Of a DNA stretch of 64,000 nucleotides, positions 1-7,876 are shown in pieces; position 1 is the stretch's first letter; every line of letters starts with the position of its first letter. Source of the stretch: Phycisphaerae bacterium (GTDB lineage Bacteria; Chloroflexota; Anaerolineae; 4572-78; J111); the NCBI GenBank assembly GCA_028285035.1, contig JANQQF010000117.1, positions 1 to 64,000 on the forward strand, in the 5' to 3' direction. Made by a program: the position numbers and the translations under genes. Below the pieces are notes generated by a model that ran no database searches, had not been told where the DNA came from, and worked only from the letters and a program-made list of their open reading frames with translations.

Positions 1-138
1 TATTTGATTTTCGTGCGACAATATCCTTCTCCTGTTTGGTTTTTTAGAGGCTTTTCCTACCCTCTATTTTACCAGACAGGATTTTCGTATACGTTCTTAG
101 AGATACTAACAAAGTTGCATCTTCTGTGGAGGTGACAT

Positions 139-300
139 ATGAATTTACTTATAAACTTTCTGTTTGGTTTTGTTGCTTTTTACATCATTGTTTTTGTCGC
201 CTATTTTCTTGCGACTCACGTGGTTAGGCATCGCTGGCCTTTGTGGTGGAAGCAGCACGTGGCAGCAACATATCCAGACAAATTGAGACGTAAGATTTAA
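139..300 (+). CDS. Small single-pass membrane protein (53 aa), unknown function
   Basis: The reading frame starts at an ATG preceded by GGAGG (128-132) with six bases between, and ends in TAA. The protein is 53 residues. Residues 2-24 are hydrophobic (MNLLINFLFGFVAFY at the front), which suggests one membrane helix. The tail after it is basic and rich in Trp, Arg and Lys (RHRWPLWWKQH, then KLRRKI), so the tail probably faces the cytoplasm. A good hairpin terminator follows 24 bases after the stop, which supports a real transcription unit. No family is recognised; homologues were not checked. Confidence 0.55.
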   Translation: MNLLINFLFGFVAFYIIVFVAYFLATHVVRHRWPLWWKQHVAATYPDKLRRKI

Positions 301-324
301 CACATTATCTATTAACAGGTTATG

Positions 325-366
325 AACACAAAGCACTAGCTTGATAGGCGAGTGCTTTGTGTTTTC
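325..366 (+). terminator. Rho-independent terminator
   Basis: A 13-bp perfect stem (AACACAAAGCACT at 325-337 with AGTGCTTTGTGTT at 351-363) encloses a 13-nt loop and runs into TTTTC. It ends the small membrane protein unit. Confidence 0.75.
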
Positions 367-502
367 TGACAAATTAGGTCTGACAAGATACCTATTTATC
401 AATGCCTGTCTTAAAATAACCTCCCCCACTCACACTCCCTTAAACTTTTTAATCTAATATACCTCTATTCATATTTTGGAACATGAAAGGATTTATGTTT
501 TG

Positions 503-3388
503 ATGAAGAGAGTGTCACTTATCCCATTTCTTTTGGCTCTGATGAGTCTGACCTTAACCAGTTCGGCCTTCGCTCAAGAGCCGGATGCCCTAAAATTTGA
601 GGATTATGCCCTTGATCTGGTGGATTACACCCTGGAAAACGGGTTACGGGTTGTTTTAGCTGAGGATAAATCAGCCCCGGTGGTGGCCGTTGACATTTGG
701 TATCACGTTGGTGGGGCCAATGACCCTGATGGTCGTTCCGGGTTTGCCCATATGTTTGAGCATATGATGTTTGAAGGCTCAGATAATGTCGAAGATGGGG
801 CCTATGATTTTTATCTTGAGGCTGTGGGCGCGGTTAACAACGCCTACACGTCGAGCGACCATACCGCCTACTGGGTCATTTCACCCGCTAACGAATTGCC
901 TCGAGTGTTATGGCTGGAAAGTGATCGAATGGCTTCTCTACAGGTGGAGCAGGAGCCGTTTGAAGCGCAGCGGAGCGTGGTCATAGAAGAGTTCAATCAG
1001 CGCGTGTCCAACGCCGCCTTCGGCCCCTCAAATCGGCGACTTTTCACCCTACCAATGCAGGGCTATTTGCCCTATGAACGCTCTGTGATTGGTAGCCCTG
1101 AAGAACTGACTGAAGCGACGTTGGATGAGTTGCAGGACTTCCATGACCTGTACTACAAACCCAACAATGCCACGCTCGTCATCGTTGGCGATATTGATAT
1201 TGAGCAGACCCAGATTTTGGTTGAGGCCTATTTTGGCGATATTCCGGCGGGCGAACCACTCGTTCCGATTACTGAACAGTATCCTATCCCGGAGGAATTT
1301 CCCGTGTTGCGGACCGATGAAGTGACGGGCTGTAACATTGGTTGGGAAGAGATCCTGATCGATGAGCGGACTCGGTTACCTCGCTACACCACCTCGATTG
1401 CTGGACCAAAACGAGGTACTGACGATTTTTATGCCCTGTCTTTGCTGATTAACATTTTGAGCAGCGGTGATAGTAGTCGATTTGAGCAAAACATTATTCG
1501 TCAGGGGCAAGCTGCTGCGGCTTTTGCCGGGATGGCTGATTACTTTGGGGCTAGCATTGTCTATCTCGTTGGTTTCCCAAATGGCGGCGATGAGTTGTCC
1601 ACGGTGGAGGCGCTGTTGCGGACTGAAATTGACAGCGTGATTGCCGATGGGGTGACTGAGGCAGAGTTGGAGCGGGTCAAACAACAAGTTTTGTTCAACA
1701 CGATCTCCTCCTTCCGTGGCTCTGCCTTTGACTCTGCGGAGTGGCTACAGGATGCGATTCTTTACTTTGATGATCCCAACGCCATCGCCACTGAATTGGA
1801 GATGTATCAAGCTGTGGCTGCTGAAGATATTCAGCAAGTGGCTCAAACCTATCTATGTGAGCAACCGGCTAACATTTTGATTACCTTGCCTGAAGGCGAT
1901 GAGGTGCTGGCAGATTACCTCGGTGCTTTGGTCGACCCACTGGAGCTTGAAGGCGATGACACGCCGAGTTCAGAAATCTTTACCATTGAGATCACAGATG
2001 AGGTCTTGGCCCAATTACCTGAAGGTGTTGTCAATCGTACCGATGTTCCTGCCGCGTTGCCAGTCTCCGAAAGCCCCTTCCCGCCCTTTGAAACCTTCAC
2101 TTTGGAGAATGGCTTAGAGGTTATTTTTGTGGAGCAAAATGAGGTGCCGCAGGTCAACCTTGAACTGTTTGTTGGCGGCTCAAATGCGGCAGCCCCGGCT
2201 GATAAGCAAGATGTAGCCGATTATATGGCCGAGTTACTAACGAAGGGGACCCGCGTTCGTACTTCAGCCCAAATCGCCCAGCGAATTGAGTCAGTGGGTG
2301 GGGCGGTTGGTTCAGGAGCCTCCTTAGAATGGACGTCGCTGGGAATTTCTGCCCCAAGTAGTGAGGCCCGATTGGCCTTCAATATGTTGGAAGATATGGC
2401 GCGTCGGCCAACATTCCCCCAGGAAGAGTTTGATGTGATCAAAGAGCAGGCCTTGACCTTCATCGAGCAGTCTGAAGCCAATCCTGACACCTTGGCTAAT
2501 CGTCAATTTGGTCGTTTGGCCTATGGTGGACACCCCTATGGCTTCTACAGTACGCGAGAAACAATCGAGGATTTGACCCGTGATGATGTGGTTGAGTTCT
2601 ATGACACCTACTGGAAGCCAAACAACGCTTTGCTGGTGATTGTGGGTGATATGACGGTTGATGAGGCCAAAACCCAGACCGAACGCGCCTTTGCCGGTTG
2701 GGCAGCGGGTGAGGTGCCAGATTTCCTGGATTACCCCGAGGCTGAGCTAGGTGATACCTCAGTCATCTATCTGGTGGATCGTCCTGAGTCTGAGCAAGCC
2801 AGCATTCAAATTGGGAATCGCGGGATTGATGCGCGTAACCCAGATCGATATGCCTTGGCGGTGGTCAATACAACATTGGGCCGTGGTTCAACCTCGCGCC
2901 TCTATCAAAATCTGCGGGAGGATAAAGGCTACACCTATGGCGTATCCAGCCGTTTTGGCCAACCGAACGACACCAGCACCTTCCGCGTTATCACTGACGT
3001 TGACCAGGATCACGCTGGTGATGCTATCAATGAGGTGTTAAGCGAATTGGAACGCATTAGCACCGAACCAATTCCCGCACAAGAGTTAACGGATGCCAAG
3101 GGCTTGATTATCGGTAGCTTTGCGATTTCTATCGAAGAGCCGGATGATTTTGCCAATCGGCTGGCCTTCCGAAAATTAACCAACACGCCGCTTGATGAAC
3201 TGAGCAGCTATTTGCAAATTGTTGAGCAAGTATCCGCTGAGGAAGCGCTTGAGGCTGCGTCCACTTACATCGATACTGAACAGCCCATTATCGTTGTCGT
3301 TGGTAATGCCGAGGTGGTCAAACCACAGCTTGATGAATTAGGCGAGGTGGTTGTGGTTGATAAAGATGGGAATGTGATTGAGGAGTAG
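503..3388 (+). CDS. Secreted M16 family zinc metallopeptidase, two-domain
   Basis: The protein has about 961 residues and two M16 (pitrilysin/insulinase, PqqL-like) halves. From the ATG at 503 it begins with a signal peptide (MKRVSLIPFL, cleavage likely after SAFA). A TTG at 476 is in frame but adds residues before the signal peptide, so 503 is preferred. The first half has the inverted zinc motif HMFEH (about residues 83-87) and the distal glutamate in VVIEEFNQR (about 163). The second half (from about residue 535) keeps the fold motifs, such as FYDTYWKPNNALLVIVGD, but has no HxxEH, so it is the non-catalytic partner half. Family knowledge suggests degradation or processing of peptides outside the membrane. 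Two hairpins follow the stop. Family confidence is high; the substrate is unknown. Confidence 0.93.
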   Translation: MKRVSLIPFLLALMSLTLTSSAFAQEPDALKFEDYALDLVDYTLENGLRVVLAEDKSAPVVAVDIWYHVGGANDPDGRSGFAHMFEHMMFEGSDNVEDGAYDFYLEAVGAVNNAYTSSDHTAYWVISPANELPRVLWLESDRMASLQVEQEPFEAQRSVVIEEFNQRVSNAAFGPSNRRLFTLPMQGYLPYERSVIGSPEELTEATLDELQDFHDLYYKPNNATLVIVGDIDIEQTQILVEAYFGDIPAGEPLVPITEQYPIPEEFPVLRTDEVTGCNIGWEEILIDERTRLPRYTTSIAGPKRGTDDFYALSLLINILSSGDSSRFEQNIIRQGQAAAAFAGMADYFGASIVYLVGFPNGGDELSTVEALLRTEIDSVIADGVTEAELERVKQQVLFNTISSFRGSAFDSAEWLQDAILYFDDPNAIATELEMYQAVAAEDIQQVAQTYLCEQPANILITLPEGDEVLADYLGALVDPLELEGDDTPSSEIFTIEITDEVLAQLPEGVVNRTDVPAALPVSESPFPPFETFTLENGLEVIFVEQNEVPQVNLELFVGGSNAAAPADKQDVADYMAELLTKGTRVRTSAQIAQRIESVGGAVGSGASLEWTSLGISAPSSEARLAFNMLEDMARRPTFPQEEFDVIKEQALTFIEQSEANPDTLANRQFGRLAYGGHPYGFYSTRETIEDLTRDDVVEFYDTYWKPNNALLVIVGDMTVDEAKTQTERAFAGWAAGEVPDFLDYPEAELGDTSVIYLVDRPESEQASIQIGNRGIDARNPDRYALAVVNTTLGRGSTSRLYQNLREDKGYTYGVSSRFGQPNDTSTFRVITDVDQDHAGDAINEVLSELERISTEPIPAQELTDAKGLIIGSFAISIEEPDDFANRLAFRKLTNTPLDELSSYLQIVEQVSAEEALEAASTYIDTEQPIIVVVGNAEVVKPQLDELGEVVVVDKDGNVIEE

Positions 3389-3395
3389 GTTTCAC

Positions 3396-3469
3396 AGGCT
3401 GGAAGGTTGATGCTTTGAATCTTCCAGCCTTCCAATCTTGACAGGTGCCCAAACTCAAGCTTGGGCACC
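3396..3469 (+). terminator. Tandem hairpins after the M16 peptidase gene
   Basis: The first stem pairs AGGCTGGAAG (3396-3405) with CTTCCAGCCT (3421-3430). The second pairs GGTGCCCAA (3444-3452) with TTGGGCACC (3461-3469). Neither has a long T run, so they may act as weak terminators or as 3' end stabilisers. Confidence 0.55.
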
Positions 3470-3526
3470 CTATTGCCATACCAACGCTGTGAGTCCAACC
3501 CGAAACATAGCTTCTAACATACTTCT

Positions 3527-3556
3527 GCTCCCAAACAGCGTTCGGGAGCGATTTTT
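3527..3556 (+). terminator. Hairpin with T run before the DUF4062-like gene
   Basis: GCTCCC (3527-3532) pairs with GGGAGC (3544-3549) and is followed by GATTTTTAA. It may be the main terminator of the peptidase unit; the next ATG is at 3580. Confidence 0.55.
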
Positions 3557-3579
3557 AATATAATCTTCGGAGTTATTTA

Positions 3580-4191
3580 ATGAGCACGACAGGAAATCGT
3601 CCTGTTATTATCTATATTTCAGCCGCCTCAGATTTGATGGCGGAGCGCGAAACTCTGGCCCGGATGATTGCACAATTGCCGGTAACCCTCGCGTGGCGTG
3701 TATTACAAACGCCGATCAGTGAGGCCGATCAATTTGAGCCACTATTGTTGGCTGAGGCTGATTTGCATCTTTTGATTTTAGGCGGAGATATTCGAGCACC
3801 GGTTGGCTTGGAACTGATGACGGCCCGCCAAACGCGTCGCCAAACCATCGCCTTCAAAAAACGGGGTGTGGCCCAAACGACAGCGGCCAATGTGTTTGTC
3901 GGCCAAAGCCAAATCAACTGGCGGCCCTTTAGCAATGCCTCTGACCTTAGCCAAGGCGTGAGGTTGATCCTGGCCGACTTCTTGATTGAACATGCGCTTC
4001 GATTTGCCCTCAGTCCGGTCGAAGTAGAGCAACTGGCCGCTTTGAAGGATGCTGTCGCTTTGAATAAAGCGAAGGTGGAAAACGAAAGCCAGCCTCAAAG
4101 CACAAATAGTGAGGCTGGCCGAAGTGCCGTTATTTTCTCCCCAGAGCGGTTTACGCCCAGCGATGGCATTTTAGTTGATGACAAAAGCTGA
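3580..4191 (+). CDS. DUF4062-like protein, unknown function
   Basis: The protein has 203 residues. Its N-terminus, VIIYISAASDLMAERETLA, matches the pattern of DUF4062 proteins (a beta strand, an S-x-x-DL-x-x-ER element, then a helix). DUF4062 is a Rossmann-like fold often found at the front of NTPase or signalling proteins, but here it stands almost alone. Residues 60-105 contain a second strand-rich part (LHLLILGGDIRAP) like the sensing half of TIR/DUF4062 folds. The C-terminal 45 residues look disordered. The stop TGA overlaps the next ATG by one base (TGATG), so it is translationally coupled to the DUF983 gene. Assignment is by pattern only. Confidence 0.6.
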   Translation: MSTTGNRPVIIYISAASDLMAERETLARMIAQLPVTLAWRVLQTPISEADQFEPLLLAEADLHLLILGGDIRAPVGLELMTARQTRRQTIAFKKRGVAQTTAANVFVGQSQINWRPFSNASDLSQGVRLILADFLIEHALRFALSPVEVEQLAALKDAVALNKAKVENESQPQSTNSEAGRSAVIFSPERFTPSDGILVDDKS

Positions 4192-4634
4192 TGAGCGAAC
4201 AGCTATCTGATACCCAGCGAGCTTGGCTTTACTTCAAGCGCAGTCTGCGACTGCGTTGTCCCGTCTGTGGTATCTCACCCATTTTTATGGCCACCCGTCG
4301 CACGGAAGGCGTGGTTGATTGGTTTACCCATTTACCCGGCTGTCCGCGTTGTGGTTTTGCCTATGATCGGGAGCCAGGTTACTTTCTCTTTGCTCTAATG
4401 ATGGTCACGTTTGTCATTGCCGCATTTGGCGGCTTTGTGGTCGTCATCCTATTGGGCCGTTATGATGTGTCAACGCCAGTTTTGCTGGCCTGTACCCTTA
4501 TTCCTTTGATCGTGGTGAATGTTGTGCTTGTGCGCCATATTAAAGCCTTCTATTTAGCCATTGACCATTTTGTTCACCCCTTTCATGAGAATGACCCTGA
4601 TGAAGTTCAGGGAGGCTGGGGTGAGTTTCGCTAG
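4191..4634 (+). CDS. DUF983 family membrane protein with two CxxC zinc-ribbon knuckles
   Basis: The protein has 147 residues. The front has two cysteine pairs, RCPVCGISP (about residue 23) and GCPRCGFAYDREPGYF (about 50), followed by two membrane helices (about 68-92 and 97-117). This order of zinc ribbon, D-R-E-P-G-Y, then two helices is the DUF983 layout. Function is not known; some family members lie near respiratory oxidase genes, but none occurs here. It is coupled to the upstream DUF4062-like gene, and its stop overlaps the convergent kinase gene by four bases. Confidence 0.75.
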   Translation: MSEQLSDTQRAWLYFKRSLRLRCPVCGISPIFMATRRTEGVVDWFTHLPGCPRCGFAYDREPGYFLFALMMVTFVIAAFGGFVVVILLGRYDVSTPVLLACTLIPLIVVNVVLVRHIKAFYLAIDHFVHPFHENDPDEVQGGWGEFR

Positions 4635-5443
4635 TTGATCATCGTGCCAAAGGGAACCATTTGCCCTTTGAGCACCGCTTCAAGATTGCCAGGCTCTTCA
4701 CCTGAGAAGATCATCGCCTGCATTGGGGGCATGGCAATGGTCAGGCGATACATATCTCGCACTTTAGTAAACATTCCGCCGGTCACATCAACACCGTGGG
4801 ACCCACCCAGCATCTCCTCAACCTCTTCCCAATTATCCCGATCAACACTGTCAATCATCTCTGCATCAGGGTTTTTAAGCGGGTCTTTATCATAAACACC
4901 ATCAACGTGCCCACAGAATAAGATACGACCTGGGGATAACTCACGAGCCAAATTATCAAACAGCTTTTCTGTTGAAACAATGCTCATCCCTTGATTAGCG
5001 TCGACACTAACATCGCCATAAACAACAGGGACAACACTATGTTGTAAGGCCTCTTTGAGGGGGAATGTTTCAAAATACATCAATTGCTCACCCCTAGTGC
5101 GGGTGCTGGCAGACGGTTGGAAGCGCATGGCAGGGATACCCGCGTCTCGCAATGCTTTGAGGATAATGTTATTCAAGTCACTGGCAGCGGCAGCTACCTC
5201 AGCAAACCCAAGCCAGCTATCAGCATTAATGGCCCCTTTGTGGGTTTGGTATTTGGCTGCGGCTTCGTGCCCAAATGAGCCAGCCCCGTGGCCGATAACG
5301 AGGCGCAAATCATCGCCACGCTCATCCATCGCCGTTTTGATTTCAGCAGCCAGTCGCTCAATTACATCGAGCCGCGCTGTATAAGGTTGTGTTTTATCGG
5401 TAATGATTGAACCACCGAGTTTTAGTAAAACGAGTTCAGACAA
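4631..5443 (-). CDS. Isopentenyl phosphate kinase (amino acid kinase family)
   Basis: The protein has 270 residues and phosphorylates isopentenyl phosphate to isopentenyl diphosphate with ATP. It shows the N-terminal LLKLGGSIITDK (K8) and GHGAGSFGH (51-59), whose last His is the substrate-phosphate ligand that separates this family from other amino acid kinases. ATP-site residues follow in the C-terminal half (DVTGGMFTKV). The start is TTG, supported by AAGGAG six bases upstream. The enzyme belongs to the archaeal alternative mevalonate route and is also known in Chloroflexota and plants. No other isoprenoid gene is in the window. It may salvage isopentenyl phosphate. Confidence 0.88.
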   Translation of the reverse strand: MSELVLLKLGGSIITDKTQPYTARLDVIERLAAEIKTAMDERGDDLRLVIGHGAGSFGHEAAAKYQTHKGAINADSWLGFAEVAAAASDLNNIILKALRDAGIPAMRFQPSASTRTRGEQLMYFETFPLKEALQHSVVPVVYGDVSVDANQGMSIVSTEKLFDNLARELSPGRILFCGHVDGVYDKDPLKNPDAEMIDSVDRDNWEEVEEMLGGSHGVDVTGGMFTKVRDMYRLTIAMPPMQAMIFSGEEPGNLEAVLKGQMVPFGTMIN

Positions 5444-5783
5444 AGGTCACTCCTTGAGTTGGTAATTAGTATTTGGTAATTGGTAATTGATGAGATTGGA
5501 GCTTGAAAAATTAAAGCTTGTATCAACACAATCTGTAATCCTATGTACGTATCATTTACTATTTACTAATAACCAATTACCAATACATCGGCGGATTGTA
5601 CCTCAATCAAAGGGATTTTGGGAATCGAGACTTAGCTTCATTTTGACACGTTTCTTTACCTTTTGTTATAATTCCGCATACACTTTTTAGGACCTGCCCA
5701 ATCGCTTGTTTGTACAATTAGTAATAAGAAGTTGCAGAGATAGTGCATCACGGTTTGGTTTGGCTCCTCTAGGTTAGGAAATC
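5444..5783. other. Intergenic region, 340 bp
   Basis: This is the divergent gap between the kinase gene and moaC. It holds the GGTAATT repeat pair listed separately. I searched the moaC leader for a molybdenum cofactor riboswitch pattern and did not find one I could support. A possible -10 (TATAAT at 5667-5672) lies about 110 bases before moaC. Confidence 0.4.
5460..5587. repeat. Inverted pair of GGTAATT-rich short repeats
   Basis: The left arm (5461-5490) contains GGTAATT three times (GGTAATTAGTATTTGGTAAT, then TGGTAATTGA). The right arm (5555-5586) is the reverse complement type (AATAACCAATTACCAATACA), also preceded by TTTACTATTTACTA. About 65 bases lie between the arms. Such TTGGTAATT runs resemble the short dispersed repeats of filamentous bacteria. 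It could be a small non-autonomous element or a relic. Confidence 0.5.
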
Positions 5784-6272
5784 ATGTCATTAACCCATTT
5801 TGATGAACACGGTCGAGCCCATATGGTTGATGTTGGGCATAAAGATGTCACGCAGCGGGAAGCGATTGCCCGAGGGCGTATTTTGATGCAACCTGAAACT
5901 TTAGCGCTTATTCAGGAGGGAGGCATCAAAAAGGGGGATGTCTTGGGGGTGGCCCAAGTCGCTGGAATTATGGCGGCGAAGCGAACCCATGAACTGGTCC
6001 CAATGTGTCATCCCTTAATGTTGACCCACGTTAGTTTGGTCCTTGACCCTCACTCCCCTGAAACTCTAGATGAGTTAGCTCGGGTCGATATAACAGCAAC
6101 AGTGAGGACAACTGGAAAAACGGGTGTTGAAATGGAAGCCCTGACGGCGGTTAGTGTGGCGGGCTTAACGATTTATGATATGTGCAAGGCGGTGGATCGG
6201 GGGATGCAAATCGATGCGGTACGTCTTGCGGAAAAGCGTGGTGGTAAAAGTGGGGAAATCATTCTGGAGTAG
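5784..6272 (+). CDS. moaC: Cyclic pyranopterin monophosphate synthase MoaC
   Basis: The protein has 162 residues and acts in the first stage of molybdenum cofactor synthesis, with MoaA, to give cyclic pyranopterin monophosphate. It shows the family motifs [14 protein letters not shown] near the front, LVPMCHPL (about 72-79), [20 protein letters not shown] (about 114-133) and the C-terminal KRGGKSGEI. It lies four bases before the moaD-moaE fusion gene, so the two form an operon. No moaA is in the window. Confidence 0.96.
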   Translation: MSLTHFDEHGRAHMVDVGHKDVTQREAIARGRILMQPETLALIQEGGIKKGDVLGVAQVAGIMAAKRTHELVPMCHPLMLTHVSLVLDPHSPETLDELARVDITATVRTTGKTGVEMEALTAVSVAGLTIYDMCKAVDRGMQIDAVRLAEKRGGKSGEIILE

Positions 6273-6275
6273 ATT

Positions 6276-6977
6276 ATGAAAATTTCGGTAAAACTTTTTG
6301 CTCGGCTCAAAGAGCTGGCTGGAACGAATGTAATTGAATGTGAAGTGGCAGAGAATGCGACGGTGGCTGATGTGATTGCCGTGTTAGGCGAAATGAATCC
6401 AAAATTAGGTGAAGCGGCAGCCGATACGATCCCCTCCGTTAATCGTGATTTTGCTGATGAGGATATGATTTTGAAACCCGGTGATGAGGTCGCTTTATTC
6501 CCACCTGTGAGCGGTGGCTCTGGTGCCGAGGATGATAAATTTGCCATTACCTTTGATCCCATCAGCCTAGAGGAAATGCAGGCTAAGGTACTCACGCCTG
6601 GGACGGGGGCAGTTGCCGTTTTCAGTGGCGTGGTCCGCAATGTATCCTCTGGCAAAGATGTGAATTATTTGGAATATGAAGCTTATGAGGAAATGGCGGT
6701 AGCCAAGCTCCGACAGGTGGCGGATGAAGCCCGGGCGCAATGGCCCAAAATTGTCGATATTGCCATTGTCCAACGAATTGGTAAACTTGATGTGGGGGAT
6801 AATGCGGTGATTGTGGCAGTCTCAAGCCCCCATCGGGGTGATGGTTGCTTTGAAGCCTGCGCTTATGCCATTAATCGGCTGAAAGAAATTGTCCCTATTT
6901 GGAAAAAAGAGTTTAGCCCAGACGGTAGTGAGTGGATTGAAGGAGACTATCTGCCCACGCCTGCCGACGCCCAGTAA
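6276..6977 (+). CDS. Fused molybdopterin synthase, MoaD small subunit plus MoaE large subunit
   Basis: The protein has 233 residues. Residues 1-81 are a MoaD (ubiquitin-like sulfur carrier) domain that ends in FPPVSGG. Residues 88-225 are a MoaE domain with RNVSSG, the SSPHRGDGCFEACAYAIN block and the active-site lysines in PIWKKEFSPDG. In separate MoaD the terminal Gly-Gly becomes a thiocarboxylate, so this fusion must be cut after G81 or work in another way. The MoaX fusion of mycobacteria is a precedent and is cleaved at the same junction. The sequence SGAEDD after G81 would be the cut site. It is the second gene of the moaC operon. Confidence 0.92.
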   Translation: MKISVKLFARLKELAGTNVIECEVAENATVADVIAVLGEMNPKLGEAAADTIPSVNRDFADEDMILKPGDEVALFPPVSGGSGAEDDKFAITFDPISLEEMQAKVLTPGTGAVAVFSGVVRNVSSGKDVNYLEYEAYEEMAVAKLRQVADEARAQWPKIVDIAIVQRIGKLDVGDNAVIVAVSSPHRGDGCFEACAYAINRLKEIVPIWKKEFSPDGSEWIEGDYLPTPADAQ

Positions 6978-7021
6978 GAATCCAAATTGATCGCCGATGA
7001 TGGCGTAAATGAGTCAGTGTT

Positions 7022-7759
7022 ATGAATGTGATTGATGTTGAAAATGCCCTTAACTTGAGCTTTGCCGATAAAACGTTGCTACAACGTGCCCTGACCCATC
7101 GTTCTTATCTGAATGAAAATCCAGACCATCCGTTAGAAGATAATGAGCGGTTGGAGTTTTTAGGTGATGCTATTTTGGATTTTATTACCGGTGAATATTT
7201 ATATCATCACTTTCCGGAAATGGCCGAAGGGCAACTGACCAATTTGCGATCGGCTTTGGTGCGAACCGAAAAATTAGCCCAGTTTGCCATCGAGTTAAAT
7301 TTGGGCAATTATCTTTTTTTAGGGCGGGGTGAGGAGGACAATGGTGGGCGTGAACGGATAGCTATTTTGTGCGATGCCTTTGAAGCCTTGATTGGGGCCT
7401 TGTATCTTGATCAAGGGATTGAAGCAACGCGTCAGTTTGTTCACAAGATTATTGATCCAGCCTTAGACAGCACTTTAGCGGCAGCTACGGAAAAAGACGC
7501 TAAAAGTCGCTTGCAAGAGGTCGCCCAAAGTTTTTATCAGGTGACTCCAACCTACCGTACGGTACAGGAGCAAGGGCCAGACCACGCGAAGGAATTCACA
7601 GTTGAAGCAGTGATTAATGATAAGCCATATGGGAGAGGGACGGGCTTTAGTAAGCAGACTGCTGCTCAGGCCGCAGCACAGCAGGCCCTTGATGTGCTTG
7701 AACAAGAAATGGTTGAGCAGGAGATGGCTGAGGCGAGTGAAGAAGCGAGTGCGTCATAG
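7022..7759 (+). CDS. rnc: Ribonuclease III
   Basis: The protein has 245 residues and cuts double-stranded RNA, including rRNA precursors. The RNase III signature NERLEFLGDAILDF (about 41-54) carries catalytic acidic residues, and CDAFEALIGALYLDQG (about 118-133) carries the second pair. A double-stranded RNA-binding domain follows from about residue 160 (AKSRLQEVAQ) and ends with the KQTAAQAAAQQAL helix. The last 17 residues are acidic and low in complexity. It follows moaD-moaE by 44 bases with no terminator in between. Confidence 0.96.
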   Translation: MNVIDVENALNLSFADKTLLQRALTHRSYLNENPDHPLEDNERLEFLGDAILDFITGEYLYHHFPEMAEGQLTNLRSALVRTEKLAQFAIELNLGNYLFLGRGEEDNGGRERIAILCDAFEALIGALYLDQGIEATRQFVHKIIDPALDSTLAAATEKDAKSRLQEVAQSFYQVTPTYRTVQEQGPDHAKEFTVEAVINDKPYGRGTGFSKQTAAQAAAQQALDVLEQEMVEQEMAEASEEASAS

Positions 7760-7790
7760 GATGCCATAGGTTGAAATCTACGGCTGAAAT

Positions 7791-7814
7791 AAAAAAGTCT
7801 GTTGAATACAGACT
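7791..7814 (-). terminator. Terminator of the RlmI-like gene
   Basis: AGTCTG (7796-7801) pairs with CAGACT (7809-7814). Read on the minus strand the stem is followed by TTTTTATTT, so it ends the methyltransferase transcript. It may also slow readthrough from rnc. Confidence 0.65.
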
Positions 7815-7876
7815 CGAAAATACAAAAAATCAAGATTTTGTTAAAAAGCGGAAGAAGGTTTCTGTCGTTTTTTGAT

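Noticed and set aside
145..429. Minus-strand frame of 94 codons opposite the small membrane protein
   Set aside because: It runs through a clear terminator, has no ribosome binding site and no recognisable domain.
5695..5783. Possible molybdenum cofactor riboswitch in front of moaC
   Set aside because: The leader has a few short complementary runs, but I could not place the conserved blocks of the Moco motif in order.
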